DNA of 64,000 bases, from assembly GCA_025463675.1 (NCBI GenBank), contig JAODAX010000045.1, positions 1 to 64,000 of the forward strand, written 5' to 3'. Shown in pieces: positions 1 through 15,196 of this stretch (the first letter of the stretch is position 1; the number at the start of each line of letters is the position of its first letter). The stretch is from Naasia sp. GTDB lineage: Bacteria > Actinomycetota > Actinomycetes > Actinomycetales > Microbacteriaceae. A model generated the notes under the pieces. The model did no database searches. It was not told the DNA's origin and saw only the letters and a list, made by a program, of their open reading frames with translations. The position numbers were made by a program, and so were the translations under genes.

Positions 1-359
1 CCCTCTACGGCATGGTCACCGAGTACGACGAGCAGGGCAACTACAAGTTCCCCGAAGGCTTCGACCCGGAGACCAACGAGTGGAAGGAAGGCTTCGAGGA
101 GCAGCGCGCCAAGTGGGAGCAGGAGTACGCCGACGCCCAGGCCCGCTGGGAGCAGCACAAGGAGCAGATCGTCAAGACGATCGCGGACGAGGCGGCCGGC
201 ATCACGTCGTCGTCCAGCTCCAGCTCCAGCTCGAGCTCCGGCGGCTCGTCCGCCTCGGGCTCCTCGTCCTCCTTCACCAGCGAGTCCCGCTCCGGCGGCA
301 CCCTGGCGGACGACGAGTCGCTCGCGGCGCTGCGTGAGCGTCTGTCCAGCAACAACTAG
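1..359 (+). CDS. rpsA: 30S ribosomal protein S1, C-terminal part (5' truncated by window edge)
   Basis: The frame is open from base 3 and ends at TAG 357-359. The visible 118 residues are the tail of ribosomal protein S1: the end of the last S1 (OB-fold) repeat region, then a charged Glu/Gln/Lys/Trp-rich segment likely to be helical, then a Ser/Gly-rich low-complexity stretch coded largely by repeated agctcc-like hexamers, and a short acidic-basic end. S1 binds mRNA on the small subunit and helps initiation. The position directly before coaE and the uvr genes fits actinobacterial gene order. The start and the S1 repeats lie outside the window. Identification rests on the characteristic YDEQGNYKFPEGFD segment and on context. 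Confidence 0.9.
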   Translation, partial: LYGMVTEYDEQGNYKFPEGFDPETNEWKEGFEEQRAKWEQEYADAQARWEQHKEQIVKTIADEAAGITSSSSSSSSSSSGGSSASGSSSSFTSESRSGGTLADDESLAALRERLSSNN

Positions 360-389
360 CAGCATCTGACCGCGCCGCTCGGCGCAGTC

Positions 390-437
390 GAAACGACCTC
401 GCCGCGGTAGGAACAACTACCGCGGCGAGGTCGTTTC
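390..437 (+). terminator. 20-bp perfect inverted repeat after rpsA
   Basis: Bases 390-409 and 418-437 are exact reverse complements (20 bp), separated by an 8-nt loop (410-417). The right arm ends in gtttc, giving a short T-rich edge. It lies between rpsA and the coaE promoter and probably ends rpsA transcription. A run of U is not really present, so it could instead be an RNA-stabilising stem. Confidence 0.65.
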
Positions 438-459
438 TGTAGCGGCGAGGCCGCGTCGG

Positions 460-465
460 TAGGCT
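460..465 (+). promoter_or_regulatory. -10 box TAGGCT of coaE (leaderless)
   Basis: TAGGCT is followed by 6 nt and then the ATG of coaE at 472, so transcription would begin at or next to the start codon. There is no Shine-Dalgarno sequence. No good -35 is seen. Confidence 0.6.
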
Positions 466-471
466 TGTCCG

Positions 472-1068
472 ATGCCCCTGATCGGACTCACCGGCGGGAT
501 CGCCTCCGGCAAGTCGACGGTCGCCCGCCGGCTCGCAGAGCTGGGCGCCGCCGTCGTGGACGCGGACGTGCTCTCCCGCGACGCGGTCGCCCCCGGCTCA
601 CCCGGCCTGCGGGCGGTGTATCGGGAGTTCGGGGACGGCGTGCTCACGGCGGACGGCTCGCTCGACCGGCCGGCGCTCGGCGCGATCGTCTTTGCGGACG
701 GCGACGCCCGCGAGCGGCTCAACGCGATCGTGCACCCGGAGGTCAGCCGGCTCTCGCACGCCGCCTTCGCCGCCGCGATCGCCGCCGACCCGGACGCGGT
801 CGTCGTCTACGACGTGCCGCTGCTCGTCGAGGCGGGCCGTGCGGACGAATTCGATTCCGTCGTCGTCGTGCACGCGCCGGCCGAGGAGCGGATCCGTCGG
901 ATGGTCCAGCTGCGCGGGATGGCAGCCGAGGAGGCGGAGCGCCGGGTGCGCGCGCAGGCGTCCGACCAGGAGCGCCTCGCGATCGCCGACCACGTGATCG
1001 ACGCCTCCCGAACGCTCGAGGACACCCTCGCCGCCGTCGACAGCCTCTGGGGCACGCTCCGGGCCTGA
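472..1068 (+). CDS. coaE: Dephospho-CoA kinase
   Basis: This 198-aa protein should phosphorylate the 3'-hydroxyl of dephospho-CoA with ATP, the last step of CoA synthesis, in the cytosol. The P-loop GGIASGKST spans residues 8-16, followed by the VVDADVLSR segment (about 28-36) typical of CoaE. Length matches the short kinase-only form; many mycobacterial CoaE proteins have an extra C-terminal domain that is absent here. The start is the ATG placed 6 nt after a -10 box, so the mRNA is probably leaderless. It sits between rpsA and uvrB, as in many actinobacteria. A weak stem (agccc/gggct, about 1083-1097) follows the stop. Confidence 0.95.
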   Translation: MPLIGLTGGIASGKSTVARRLAELGAAVVDADVLSRDAVAPGSPGLRAVYREFGDGVLTADGSLDRPALGAIVFADGDARERLNAIVHPEVSRLSHAAFAAAIAADPDAVVVYDVPLLVEAGRADEFDSVVVVHAPAEERIRRMVQLRGMAAEEAERRVRAQASDQERLAIADHVIDASRTLEDTLAAVDSLWGTLRA

Positions 1069-1103
1069 CTGGTCCCGAGTACAGCCCGATCGGGGCTGGA
1101 GAC

Positions 1104-1151
1104 ACATCGGCGATGCGCCCACGGCGAACCGCCGCCCGATGTCGGTGGGCG
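1104..1151 (+). other. Interleaved inverted repeats upstream of uvrB
   Basis: Two 7-bp inverted repeats interleave: 1104-1110 with 1136-1142, and 1116-1122 with 1145-1151. They could not both form as nested hairpins; they would be alternative or pseudoknotted. They lie just before the uvrB -10 box, so they would be a DNA operator or the end of the coaE transcript rather than part of the uvrB mRNA. Chance occurrence in GC-rich DNA is possible. Confidence 0.3.
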
Positions 1152-1155
1152 AAAA

Positions 1156-1161
1156 TAGACT
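1156..1161 (+). promoter_or_regulatory. -10 box TAGACT of uvrB (leaderless)
   Basis: TAGACT, 6 nt, then ATG of uvrB at 1168. It has the same geometry as coaE and uvrA. No recognisable actinobacterial LexA (SOS) box was found around it. Confidence 0.6.
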
Positions 1162-1167
1162 TGCGGG

Positions 1168-3234
<2,067 letters not shown>

Positions 3235-3247
3235 AGCTGTACGTTCC

Positions 3248-3811
3248 TCAGCGGACGGAGGCTCCCCGCAGGAGGAGCAGGGTGCCACCGACGAGGAGAG
3301 GATGAGGACGCCGGCCGCCGCGGCCAGCCAGCACAGCCGGAACGCCGCAACGATGACCGGGGCGACCGGCGCCAGCAGCAGGGCGATCGGCAGCGTCAGC
3401 CCCGGGGCGACGCCGAGGATCGCCGCGCCGGGGGCACCGAACCGGGTCCAGGACGCTTCGAACAGCGACCCGGCCGAGAGCAGGGTCAGCGCGCCGAGGA
3501 AGACGATCGGGACGAGCAACAGGACGTCGCCGGCGCCGAGCAGGTAGACGTCGACGCGGTGGATTCCGATGAACCAGTGGTTCGTCGGCACCTCGGGCCC
3601 GAGCAGAATGAGGAAAATCCCCGTCACGTACGCCGAAGAGCACCCCGTTGGTGAGCAGCGTCCCGATCGTGAAGGTGCGCCGCGTGGTGCCGAGCGTGAG
3701 GCTGAACGGGAAGGCGGTCGCCACCCCGTAGACGCCCAGGGCGACCATGAACCCGCTGAGCGCCCCCGCAACGGCGGGGTTCGATCGTGCACCCTGGACC
3801 GCGTTCGCCAT
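3248..3811 (-). pseudogene. Integral membrane protein gene with two compensating frameshifts
   Basis: A membrane protein is readable on the minus strand only by changing frame twice. From ATG 3811 the frame runs to LTNGVLFG, then continues as AYVTGIFLILLGPEV in another frame; removing one G near 3632-3636 joins them. The second frame is strongly hydrophobic until about GVLIL. It would then run on antisense into uvrB, whereas one added base near 3291-3300 restores the first frame, which ends LVGGTLLLLRGASVR at a stop at 3248. The corrected product would be about 187 aa with four to six membrane segments. I do not recognise the family. It is convergent with uvrB. This may be a decaying gene or two sequencing errors. 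Confidence 0.6.
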
Positions 3812-4091
3812 GTCGGCGCCGGTGGGGAGGCGCTGTATCGAGCGGATCCTGCCGGCCGCCGCCGCGGCGATGAGTCAGCGCGAATGGAACCGGCTGGGCG
3901 ACCAGGGTCGGGCGTGGGTCCTGAAGAGCCGCCTCTTCATCCAGCTCGGCGTCATCCTCTCCAGCATGCCGCCGGAAGCCGCCGCGGCGTTCCTCAGCGA
4001 GATGCCGGCGACGGTACGGATGCTCTACCGGCTGCTCGGGGGCCGGCAGTATCTGGCGCACCGCAGGCGGGTCTACGGCACCGCCGCCTGA
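3810..4091 (+). pseudogene. C-terminal remnant of a hemerythrin-domain-type protein
   Basis: The frame from about 3810 to TGA at 4091 reads as the C-terminal portion of actinobacterial hemerythrin (HHE) cation-binding proteins. An ILP...REWNRLGDQGRA segment is followed by an [19 protein letters not shown] helix and a closing LPAPVRLLYRL-like part (here [17 protein letters not shown]). The metal-binding His/Glu helices expected upstream are missing; in their place is the head of the divergent membrane-protein gene, whose start codon shares bases with the ATG at 3810. I read it as a truncated remnant, although a short protein of about 93 aa could still be made. Apart from this, the stretch 3812-4164 holds only the uvrA promoter. 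Confidence 0.5.
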
Positions 4092-4152
4092 CCGACGCGC
4101 GGTGCGCCGACCGCCGACAGCGAAACCGGACATCGGTGTCGGAGGGCCGACC

Positions 4153-4158
4153 TACACT
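4153..4158 (+). promoter_or_regulatory. -10 box TACACT of uvrA (leaderless)
   Basis: TACACT, 6 nt, then GTG 4165. This geometry decides the uvrA start: the upstream ATG at 4102 lies before the promoter. Confidence 0.6.
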
Positions 4159-4164
4159 CTTGAG

Positions 4165-7050
<2,886 letters not shown>

Positions 7051-7061
7051 ACCGGACCGCG

Positions 7062-9065
7062 ATGGCGCAGGCCCTCAGCTACCGGCCCCAGGCCGGTGAG
7101 ATCCCCACCGACCCGGGCGTGTACCGGTTCTCCGACGCGGCGGGACGGGTGCTCTACGTCGGCAAGGCGAAGAATCTCCGCTCCCGGCTGAGCAACTACT
7201 TCGCACCTCTGCACACGCTGCACGAGCGGACGCGCCGGATGGTGACGACCGCATCGAACGTGCAGTGGACGACGGTCGCCAGCGAGTTCGAGGCGCTCCA
7301 GCTCGAGTACACCTGGATCAAGGAATTCGCGCCGCCGTTCAACGTCAAGTTCCGCGACGACAAGACCTACCCCTACCTCGCGGTGACCATGGCGGACGAG
7401 GCGCCGCGCGTTATCGTCACCCGCAACCGGAAGATCTCGGGCGCCCGCTACTTCGGTCCGTACCCGAAGATCTGGGCGGTCCGGGAGACGATCGACCAGA
7501 TGGTCCGGGCTTTCCCGATCCGAACCTGCTCGGACAGCTCCTACAAGCGGGCGATGGAGAGCGGCCGGCCGTGCTTCCCCGGCCAGATCGGGCGCTGCGG
7601 CGGACCATGCTCCGGAAAGGTCTCGGTCGCCGACCATCGGGCGATCGTCGACGAGTTCGTCGCGTTCATGGCCAGCCCGGACCCGCGGATGATCGCGCAG
7701 ATGACCCGGGACATGAAGCAGGCATCCGCCGACCTCGACTTCGAGCGCGCCGCCGAGCTGCGCGACCGGATCGGCGCCCTGGAGAACGTGCTCGAGTCGA
7801 GCGCGGTCGTGCTGCCAGACACGGTCGAGGCGGACGTCTTCGGCATCGCGCACGACGAGCTCGCCGCGGCCGTCCAGCAGTTCCGGGTGCGCGGCGGCCG
7901 GGTGCGCGGCGTGCGCTCGTGGGTGGTCGACAAGGAGCTCGACATCGGCCTCGGCGACCTCGTCGACTCGGTCCTGCAGAGCGCCTACGACACGAGCGAG
8001 CCGCCCCCCAGGGAAATCATCGTCCCCGAGCTGCCGGAAGACGCGGTGGCCCTCGAGCAGCTGCTGAGCGGCCTTCGCGACCGGGGCGCCGTCCGGCTGC
8101 GCGCCGCTCAGCGCGGCGACAAGGCGGCGCTGTTGCAGACGGCCACGCTGAACGCGAAGCAGTCGCTGATGCTCTACAAGACCCGCCGAAGCGCCGACTA
8201 CGTCGCCCGCAGCCGGGCGCTGACCGACTTGCAGGAGGCGCTCGGGCTGAGCGAGGCGCCGCTCCGGATGGAGTGCTTCGACGTCTCGCACCTGTCCGGC
8301 ACCAACATCGTGGCGTCGATGGTGGTCTTCGAGGACGGCCTGCCGAAGAAGGACCAGTACCGTCGCTTCAACGTCGCGGAGTCGAGCGATGACACCGAGT
8401 CGCTCCACCAGGTGCTCAGCCGGCGCCTCGGCTACCTGGCCGACGCGCCACCGACCGCCGGGGGAGCGCTGCCCGCAGAGCGGGAGTTGCCCGTCACCGT
8501 CGCCTCCGCGAGCGACGAGGACGACCCCGACGTGCTGACCGACGAGATGGACGGTGAGGACGGCGCCGCGAACGGCATCCCCGAGGAGGAGCCGGAGGAG
8601 CTGGGTGCCGCGCCCCGGAGGCCGGGCAAGTTCTCCTACCGACCCAACCTGCTCATCGTCGACGGCGGCCAGCCGCAGGTGGCCGCCGCGGCACGCGCCC
8701 TCCGCGAGTCCGGCGTGTCCGGGATCGCGCTCGTCGGCATCGCCAAGCGCCTGGAGGAGGTCTGGCAGCCGGACAGCGACTACCCGGTGATCCTGCCCCG
8801 CAACAGCGACGCGCTGTTCCTGCTGCAGCGCATCCGCGACGAGGCGCACCGGTTCGCCATCACGCATCAGCGCACACGGCGGAAGCGCGACATCACGTCG
8901 GTGCTGAGCGAGATCCCCGGCCTCGGCGCTGCACGGGTCCGCGACCTCCTCCGGCACTTCGGCTCCGTCGCCCGGCTCAAGCAGGCGACGCCCGAGGAGA
9001 TCTTGGCCGTCAAGGGCATCGGCCCCAAACTCGCCGCGACCATCGCCGAACGGCTCGCCGGGTGA
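7062..9065 (+). CDS. uvrC: UvrABC system protein C (excinuclease)
   Basis: UvrC makes the two incisions in nucleotide excision repair. The 667-aa protein has an N-terminal GIY-YIG nuclease domain ([22 protein letters not shown], about residues 17-38). A UVR motif ([18 protein letters not shown], about 227-244) binds UvrB. The RNase H-like nuclease domain includes [12 protein letters not shown] and [11 protein letters not shown], and a helix-hairpin-helix pair ([25 protein letters not shown]) closes the protein. An acidic, probably disordered insert rich in Asp and Glu (about 480-525) splits the nuclease domain; this is common in actinobacterial UvrC. The ATG is 11 nt after the uvrA stop, so the two are probably co-transcribed. 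The open frame further upstream is only a shadow of uvrA. Confidence 0.97.
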   Translation: MAQALSYRPQAGEIPTDPGVYRFSDAAGRVLYVGKAKNLRSRLSNYFAPLHTLHERTRRMVTTASNVQWTTVASEFEALQLEYTWIKEFAPPFNVKFRDDKTYPYLAVTMADEAPRVIVTRNRKISGARYFGPYPKIWAVRETIDQMVRAFPIRTCSDSSYKRAMESGRPCFPGQIGRCGGPCSGKVSVADHRAIVDEFVAFMASPDPRMIAQMTRDMKQASADLDFERAAELRDRIGALENVLESSAVVLPDTVEADVFGIAHDELAAAVQQFRVRGGRVRGVRSWVVDKELDIGLGDLVDSVLQSAYDTSEPPPREIIVPELPEDAVALEQLLSGLRDRGAVRLRAAQRGDKAALLQTATLNAKQSLMLYKTRRSADYVARSRALTDLQEALGLSEAPLRMECFDVSHLSGTNIVASMVVFEDGLPKKDQYRRFNVAESSDDTESLHQVLSRRLGYLADAPPTAGGALPAERELPVTVASASDEDDPDVLTDEMDGEDGAANGIPEEEPEELGAAPRRPGKFSYRPNLLIVDGGQPQVAAAARALRESGVSGIALVGIAKRLEEVWQPDSDYPVILPRNSDALFLLQRIRDEAHRFAITHQRTRRKRDITSVLSEIPGLGAARVRDLLRHFGSVARLKQATPEEILAVKGIGPKLAATIAERLAG

Positions 9066-9073
9066 GCCGCGGG

Positions 9074-9079
9074 TAGGCT
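9074..9079 (+). promoter_or_regulatory. -10 box TAGGCT of rapZ
   Basis: TAGGCT just after the uvrC stop predicts a start of transcription near 9086 and a leader of about 22 nt carrying a gggaag ribosome site. Confidence 0.45.
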
Positions 9080-9107
9080 GGAGGCCTCCTCTACGGGAAG
9101 CAGCGAA

Positions 9108-10025
9108 TTGAGTCCGGAAGCACGTCCGCCCGGCGACGCGGGCACCCCGATGCCCCGCACCGCGGCTCGCCAGTCGGTGCTCGTCGTCACGGGGATGTCC
9201 GGCGCCGGCCGCAGCACGGTCGGCAACGCACTCGAGGACCTCGGCTGGTACGTGGTCGACAACCTGCCTCCGCAGATGCTGCTGCCGCTGCTCGACGTCG
9301 CCGAGCACGCCGGTGAGAGCCTGCCGCGCGTCGCCGTCGTCGTCGACGTCCGAGGCGGCGCGCTGTTCTCGGAGCTGCGGGACGTGGTGCCGCGGCTCAA
9401 GACGAGCGCCCAGGTGCGCATCCTCTTCCTCGAGGCCACCGATCAGGTGCTCGTGCGTCGGTTCGAGCAGGTCCGGCGACCGCACCCGCTACAGGGCGAC
9501 GGCACGCTGCTCGACGGGATCTCCGAGGAGCGCTCGCGCACCGCCCAGGTCCGCGAGCAGGCGGACATCGTGATCGACACCTCCGAATTGAACATCCACC
9601 AGCTCGCCACCGTCGTGACCGAGCTGTTCAGCGAGGCCGACACTCCGGGCGTGCGGGTGACGCTCACGAGCTTCGGCTACAAGTACGGGCTGCCCGCCGA
9701 CGCGGACATCGTCGCCGACGCCCGCTTCCTGCCGAACCCGTACTGGGTGCCGGAGCTGCGGCCCGGCACCGGCCTCGACGCCGACGTCAGCGCGTTCGTG
9801 CTCGGCCAGGAGGGCGCAGCTGAGTTCGTGGACGGCTACGCCGCCGCCCTCACCCCGGTGCTCGCCGGCTACCGGCGCGAGAACAAGCGGCACGCGACCA
9901 TCGCGGTCGGCTGCACAGGCGGCCGGCACCGCTCCGTCGCCATCGTCGAGGAGCTGGGGCGCCGGCTGCGCTCGCAGCCCGGCGTCAGCGTCAGCGTCAA
10001 GCACCGCGACCTCGGCCGGGAGTGA
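9108..10025 (+). CDS. rapZ: RNase adapter RapZ / nucleotide-binding protein (YvcJ family)
   Basis: RapZ-family protein of 305 aa. It has an N-terminal P-loop GMSGAGRST (residues 30-38) and a C-terminal domain with the diagnostic [10 protein letters not shown] motif. In Escherichia coli RapZ controls amino-sugar synthesis through small RNAs and RNase E; in Gram-positives YvcJ is a GTP/ATP-hydrolysing protein of unclear role, so the exact job here is open. The start is TTG at 9108, chosen because gggaag lies 7 nt upstream; the next in-frame ATG (9150) has no such site. It is followed by whiA, as in most actinobacteria and Firmicutes, where uvrC-rapZ-whiA form a conserved block. Confidence 0.93.
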   Translation: MSPEARPPGDAGTPMPRTAARQSVLVVTGMSGAGRSTVGNALEDLGWYVVDNLPPQMLLPLLDVAEHAGESLPRVAVVVDVRGGALFSELRDVVPRLKTSAQVRILFLEATDQVLVRRFEQVRRPHPLQGDGTLLDGISEERSRTAQVREQADIVIDTSELNIHQLATVVTELFSEADTPGVRVTLTSFGYKYGLPADADIVADARFLPNPYWVPELRPGTGLDADVSAFVLGQEGAAEFVDGYAAALTPVLAGYRRENKRHATIAVGCTGGRHRSVAIVEELGRRLRSQPGVSVSVKHRDLGRE

Positions 10026-10051
10026 CCGGCCGCCCAACCCTCGACCGTTGG

Positions 10052-10083
10052 TTGACTATCGGCGAGGACGGGACGGCTAGGGT
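10052..10083 (+). promoter_or_regulatory. Possible whiA promoter
   Basis: TTGACT at 10052-10057 and TAGGGT at 10078-10083, with a 20-bp spacer that is longer than ideal. The resulting leader of about 145 nt to the whiA GTG holds no gene that I can support. Confidence 0.35.
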
Positions 10084-10236
10084 GGGGATTACCGGGGAGA
10101 GCGCGACTTCCAGTCGGTTGACTTCCCGCTCTGATCAGCGAGTTCGTGTACCCGCTCGATGCTGCGGGAGTCTTCGGGCGCGGTACGGGCGTCGCAGAAG
10201 TGCGACACTGGGGGACATGGGGAAGGGACGAGCCTC

Positions 10237-11214
10237 GTGGCATTGACCGCGGACGTGAAGGACGAACTGGCAAAGGTCGAGGTCGGCAAGACGACCGTGC
10301 GGGCCGCGGAGCTGGCGACGATCCTCCGCTTCGCGGGCGGGCTGCACCTCATCTCGGGCCGCATCGCCGTGGAGTCGGAGCTCGACTCCGCACAGGTCGC
10401 GCGCCGGGTCCGCAAAGACCTCGCCGAGCTGTACGGCGTGCGGGGCGACGTCGCCGTCATCTCCGCATCGGGCGTCCGACGGACGAGCACCTACGTGGTG
10501 CGCGTCATTGAGGGCGGCGAGACCCTCGCCCGGCAGACCGGTCTGCTCGACGCGCGCCGCCGGCCCATCCGCGGGCTGCCGAACCGCCTCACCACCGGCA
10601 CCACCGAGGATCTCTCCGCCATCTGGCGCGGTGCCTTCCTCGCCCGCGGCACGCTCACCGACCCCGGCCGCTCCGCAGCCCTCGAGGTGACCTGCCCCGG
10701 CAACGAGACCGCCATGGCGCTCGTCGGCGCCGCCGGGCGGCTCGACGTGTCGGCGAAGGCGCGTGAGGTGCGCGGCGTGCACCGTGTCGTCATCAGAGAC
10801 GGCGAGGCCATCGGCGAGATGCTCGAGAAGATGGGCGCGCTCGAGACCCGGCAGAACTGGGAGGAGATGCGCCAGCGCCGCGAGGTGCGCGCCACCGCCA
10901 ACCGGCTGGTCAACTTCGACGACGCCAACCTGCGCCGCTCCGCGCAAGCAGCCGTCGCCGCCTGCGCCCGCGTCGAGCGCGCGCTCGAAATCCTCGGCGA
11001 GGACATCCCTGAGCACCTGAAGTACGCCGGCCGGCTGCGCCTCGCGCACCGCGACGCGAGCCTCGACGAGCTCGGTCATCACGCCGACCCGCCGATGACG
11101 AAGGACGCGGTCGCGGGCCGCATCCGCCGGCTCCTTGCGATGGCCGACAAGAAGGCGATCGAGACCGGCGTCCCCGGCACCGACGCGAATCTGCCGCCGG
11201 ACCTCGACGACTGA
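10237..11214 (+). CDS. whiA: DNA-binding protein WhiA (sporulation/cell-division regulator family)
   Basis: WhiA (325 aa) combines a degenerate LAGLIDADG homing-endonuclease-like domain with a C-terminal helix-turn-helix. In Streptomyces it activates sporulation genes together with WhiB; in non-sporulating actinobacteria it is still conserved and linked to division. Typical features are the N-terminal [14 protein letters not shown], the [10 protein letters not shown] segment in the middle, and the C-terminal [22 protein letters not shown]. The GTG at 10237 has ggaaggg about 9 nt upstream and gives the family N-terminus; the open frame reaching back to 10159 adds unrelated residues. It lies downstream of rapZ. 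A short stem (gggag/ctccc, 11222-11235) follows. Confidence 0.95.
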   Translation: MALTADVKDELAKVEVGKTTVRAAELATILRFAGGLHLISGRIAVESELDSAQVARRVRKDLAELYGVRGDVAVISASGVRRTSTYVVRVIEGGETLARQTGLLDARRRPIRGLPNRLTTGTTEDLSAIWRGAFLARGTLTDPGRSAALEVTCPGNETAMALVGAAGRLDVSAKAREVRGVHRVVIRDGEAIGEMLEKMGALETRQNWEEMRQRREVRATANRLVNFDDANLRRSAQAAVAACARVERALEILGEDIPEHLKYAGRLRLAHRDASLDELGHHADPPMTKDAVAGRIRRLLAMADKKAIETGVPGTDANLPPDLDD

Positions 11215-11273
11215 TCGCCCTGGGAGCTTCCTCCCGGTCGCTTCACGGGAATAGCGCACCGCGCGCCCAGTTC

Positions 11274-11279
11274 TAGACT
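11274..11279 (+). promoter_or_regulatory. -10 box TAGACT of sodA
   Basis: TAGACT about 60 nt before the ATG. Predicted transcription start near 11286; agaggagaa lies just before the start codon. Confidence 0.5.
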
Positions 11280-11340
11280 GGGACAGTCCCGATGGAGCTC
11301 CTTCGGAGTGCCCGCGGGCGACGAGAGGAGAACCCCCGAT

Positions 11341-11967
11341 ATGGCTGAGTACACGCTCCCCGAGCTGGGCTACGACTACGGAGCGCTCGAGCCGCACATC
11401 AGTGCGACGATCATGGAGCTGCACCACAGCAAGCACCACAACACGTACGTCACCGGCGCCAACACCGCACTCGCGCAGATGGCCGAAGCCCGCGACAGCG
11501 GCAACCTGGCGAACATCAACAAGCTCGAGAAGGACCTCGCCTTCAACCTCGGCGGTCACGTCAACCACTCGATTTTCTGGACGAACATGTCGCCCGACGG
11601 CGGCGACAAGCCCACCGGTGAGCTCGCCGCGGCGGTCGACGACGCGTTCGGCTCGTTCGACAAGTTCCAGGCGCACTTCGGCGCCGTCGCACTCGGCGTG
11701 CAGGGCTCCGGCTGGTCGCTGCTCGCGTACGACGCGATCGGCGGCAACCTGGTCATCGAGCAGCTGTTCGACCAGCAGGGCAACATCCCCGCGTTCACCA
11801 TCCCGCTGCTCATGCTCGATGTCTGGGAGCACGCGTATTACCTCGACTACAAGAACGTCCGCGCCGACTACGTGAAGGCCTGGTGGAACGTCGTGAACTG
11901 GCCGAACGTGCAGCAGCGCTTCGACGCCGCCCGCGCCGGAGCACGGGGGGTGCTGCTCCTCCCGTAA
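11341..11967 (+). CDS. sodA: Superoxide dismutase, Fe/Mn family
   Basis: Cytosolic superoxide dismutase of 208 aa, converting superoxide to oxygen and hydrogen peroxide. The metal ligands sit in recognisable blocks: a His near residue 28 in [12 protein letters not shown], the His of [10 protein letters not shown], and the Asp and His of [11 protein letters not shown]. There is no signal peptide. Sequence motifs favour the Mn or cambialistic type, but the metal cannot be fixed by reading alone. ATG 11341 has agaggagaa directly upstream; a longer frame from 11308 lacks this. Its own promoter precedes it and it stands between whiA and gap. Confidence 0.95.
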   Translation: MAEYTLPELGYDYGALEPHISATIMELHHSKHHNTYVTGANTALAQMAEARDSGNLANINKLEKDLAFNLGGHVNHSIFWTNMSPDGGDKPTGELAAAVDDAFGSFDKFQAHFGAVALGVQGSGWSLLAYDAIGGNLVIEQLFDQQGNIPAFTIPLLMLDVWEHAYYLDYKNVRADYVKAWWNVVNWPNVQQRFDAARAGARGVLLLP

Positions 11968-12017
11968 CCCGAGGACAACCCCCTCGGGCGGCCCCTGCCT
12001 CGGCGTTCGGTGAGCGC

Positions 12018-13106
<1,089 letters not shown>

Positions 13107-13113
13107 CGCCTCG

Positions 13114-14319
13114 ATGACCCTCCGAACCCTCGACGCGCTCGGCCCCCTCGCGGGCCGGGCCGTCGTCGTCCGGTGCGATTTCAACGTCCCGCTGAAGGAC
13201 GGCGCGATCACCGACGACGGCCGCATCCGCGCATCGCTGCCCACCCTCACCGCGCTGCTCGAACAGGGCGCGCGCGTCACGGTCGTCTCGCACCTCGGTC
13301 GACCCGCCGGGACGCCGCAGGAGATGTACAGCCTCGGGCCCGTCGCCGCGCGGCTCGGCGAGCTGCTCGGCACGTCCGTCGCGTTCGACAGCGCGCCCGC
13401 GGCGGAGACGCCCACGGAGCTCGCCGACGGCGCGATCCGGCTGCTGGAGAACCTGCGGTTCGACCCGCGCGAGACGAGCAAGGACGCGGGGGAGCGGCAG
13501 GCGTACGCCGACGAACTCGCCGCGTTCGGTGAGGTATTCGTCTCTGACGGCTTCGGGGTGGTGCACCGCAAGCAGGCGAGCGTCTACGAGCTGGCGACGA
13601 CCCTGCCGAGCGCGGCGGGCACGCTCATCGCGGCCGAGCTCGAGGTGCTGGAGCGGCTGACCACCCGCCCGGAGAAGCCGTACGCGGTGGTGCTGGGCGG
13701 CTCGAAGGTCAGCGACAAGCTCGGGGTCATCGATGCCCTGCTGCCCCGCGTCGACGCGGTCCTGGTCGGCGGCGGCATGCTGTTCACCTTCCTCGCCGCG
13801 CAGGGCCACGCCGTGGGCGGGAGCCTGCTCGAGGACGACCAGCTCGACACCGTGCGGGGCTACCTGCAGCGCGCCGAGGAGCTCGGCGTCGAGATCGTGC
13901 TGCCGACGGACGTCGTCGTCGCCGATCGGTTCGCCGCCGACGCGGCGCACGAGGTCACCGCGGCGGACGCCATCGAGGGCACCCCCTTCGGCGCGTCGGG
14001 CCTCGGCCTCGACATCGGCCCCGAGACGGGCCGACGCTTCGCCGAGATCATCGCCCGCTCGAAGACGGTGTTCTGGAACGGCCCGATGGGCGTGTTCGAG
14101 TTCGACGCCTTCGCCGAGGGCACCCGCGCGGTCGCCGATGCGCTCACCCGCGTGGACGGCCTGTCGGTCGTCGGCGGCGGCGACTCGGCCGCCGCGGTCC
14201 GTGCACTGGGCTTCGCCGACGACCGGTTCGGGCACATCTCGACCGGCGGCGGCGCCAGCCTCGAGTTCCTCGAGGGCAAGGAACTACCCGGCCTGGAGGT
14301 GCTCGGATGGCAGGCGTGA
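13114..14319 (+). CDS. pgk: Phosphoglycerate kinase
   Basis: Phosphoglycerate kinase (401 aa) makes ATP and 3-phosphoglycerate from 1,3-bisphosphoglycerate. The N-terminal substrate site [13 protein letters not shown] and the SHLGRPAG block are intact; [20 protein letters not shown] and the C-terminal nucleotide loop GGGDSAAAV with [16 protein letters not shown] are all present. ATG 13114 lies 7 nt after the gap stop with no strong ribosome site, so translation is probably coupled to gap. The 3' end overlaps tpiA by 13 nt. Confidence 0.97.
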   Translation: MTLRTLDALGPLAGRAVVVRCDFNVPLKDGAITDDGRIRASLPTLTALLEQGARVTVVSHLGRPAGTPQEMYSLGPVAARLGELLGTSVAFDSAPAAETPTELADGAIRLLENLRFDPRETSKDAGERQAYADELAAFGEVFVSDGFGVVHRKQASVYELATTLPSAAGTLIAAELEVLERLTTRPEKPYAVVLGGSKVSDKLGVIDALLPRVDAVLVGGGMLFTFLAAQGHAVGGSLLEDDQLDTVRGYLQRAEELGVEIVLPTDVVVADRFAADAAHEVTAADAIEGTPFGASGLGLDIGPETGRRFAEIIARSKTVFWNGPMGVFEFDAFAEGTRAVADALTRVDGLSVVGGGDSAAAVRALGFADDRFGHISTGGGASLEFLEGKELPGLEVLGWQA

Positions 14320-15098
14320 GCCGCACCCCGCTGATCGCGGGAAACTGGAAGATGAACCTGGACCACCTGCAGGCGATCGCGTTCGTGCAGAAGCTCGCGT
14401 GGACGCTGAAGGACTCGGGCCACCGCTACCAGGACACCGAGGTGGCGATCTTCCCGCCCTTCACCGACCTGCGCAGCGTGCAGACGCTCATCTCGGCGGA
14501 CAAGTACGAGATCGCGTTCGGCGGTCAGGACCTGTCCGCGCACGATTCCGGCGCGTACACCGGCGAGGTGTCCGGCGCGTTCCTCGCCGCGCTCGAGTGC
14601 GGTTACGTGCTGATCGGCCACTCCGAGCGGCGGCAGTACCACGGCGAGACCGACGAGGTCGTCGCCGCGAAGGTGCAGGCGGCCCTGCGGCACGGCCTCA
14701 TGCCGGTGATCTGTGTGGGCGAGACGGCGGAGGATCGGGAACAGCACGGTCCCAGTGCCGTGCCGGTCGGTCAGCTCCGCACCGCCCTGCAGGGGGTGCC
14801 CGCGGACGCGGACATCGTCGTCGCCTACGAGCCGGTCTGGGCGATCGGCTCCGGGCAGGCGGCGACGCCCGAGCAGGCGCAGCAGGTCGCGGCCGCGCTG
14901 CGGCAGCTCCTCGGTGAGGTGCTCTCGGCCGAGGCGGCCGAGCGCACCAGGGTGCTCTACGGCGGCTCGGTGAAGGCATCGAACATCGCCGGCTTCCTGC
15001 GGGAGCCGGACGTGGACGGTGCACTCGTCGGCGGCGCCAGTCTCGACCTCAAGGAGTTCTCGAGCATCGTCCGCTTCCAGAAGCACGTCGGGGTGTAG
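14307..15098 (+). CDS. tpiA: Triosephosphate isomerase
   Basis: TIM (263 aa) interconverts dihydroxyacetone phosphate and glyceraldehyde 3-phosphate. The catalytic Lys lies in NWKMN, the catalytic His in [11 protein letters not shown], the catalytic Glu in [11 protein letters not shown], and the phosphate-binding loop is [12 protein letters not shown] 14307 is preceded by ggaggtgctcgg and is preferred. A GTG at 14316 that would overlap the pgk stop as GTGA is an alternative, giving a protein 3 residues shorter. It closes the glycolytic operon. Confidence 0.96.
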   Translation: MAGVSRTPLIAGNWKMNLDHLQAIAFVQKLAWTLKDSGHRYQDTEVAIFPPFTDLRSVQTLISADKYEIAFGGQDLSAHDSGAYTGEVSGAFLAALECGYVLIGHSERRQYHGETDEVVAAKVQAALRHGLMPVICVGETAEDREQHGPSAVPVGQLRTALQGVPADADIVVAYEPVWAIGSGQAATPEQAQQVAAALRQLLGEVLSAEAAERTRVLYGGSVKASNIAGFLREPDVDGALVGGASLDLKEFSSIVRFQKHVGV

Positions 15099-15144
15099 TC
15101 GCGCTTCTCCCCGCGCGGATGCCGCCGGCGCGCTTCGGTGCGCC

Positions 15145-15150
15145 TATACT
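15145..15150 (+). promoter_or_regulatory. -10 box TATACT of secG
   Basis: TATACT between tpiA and secG, predicting transcription from about 15157 and a leader of roughly 40 nt with an aaagg site. Confidence 0.5.
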
Positions 15151-15196
15151 CGACCTCGGTCCGGCCCCGGCCGGGCGACCAGACGAAAGGTTATGC

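Noticed and set aside
200-300. CRISPR-like or tandem repeat in the agctcc-rich stretch
   Set aside because: It is in frame within rpsA and simply encodes the Ser tract; there are no spacers.
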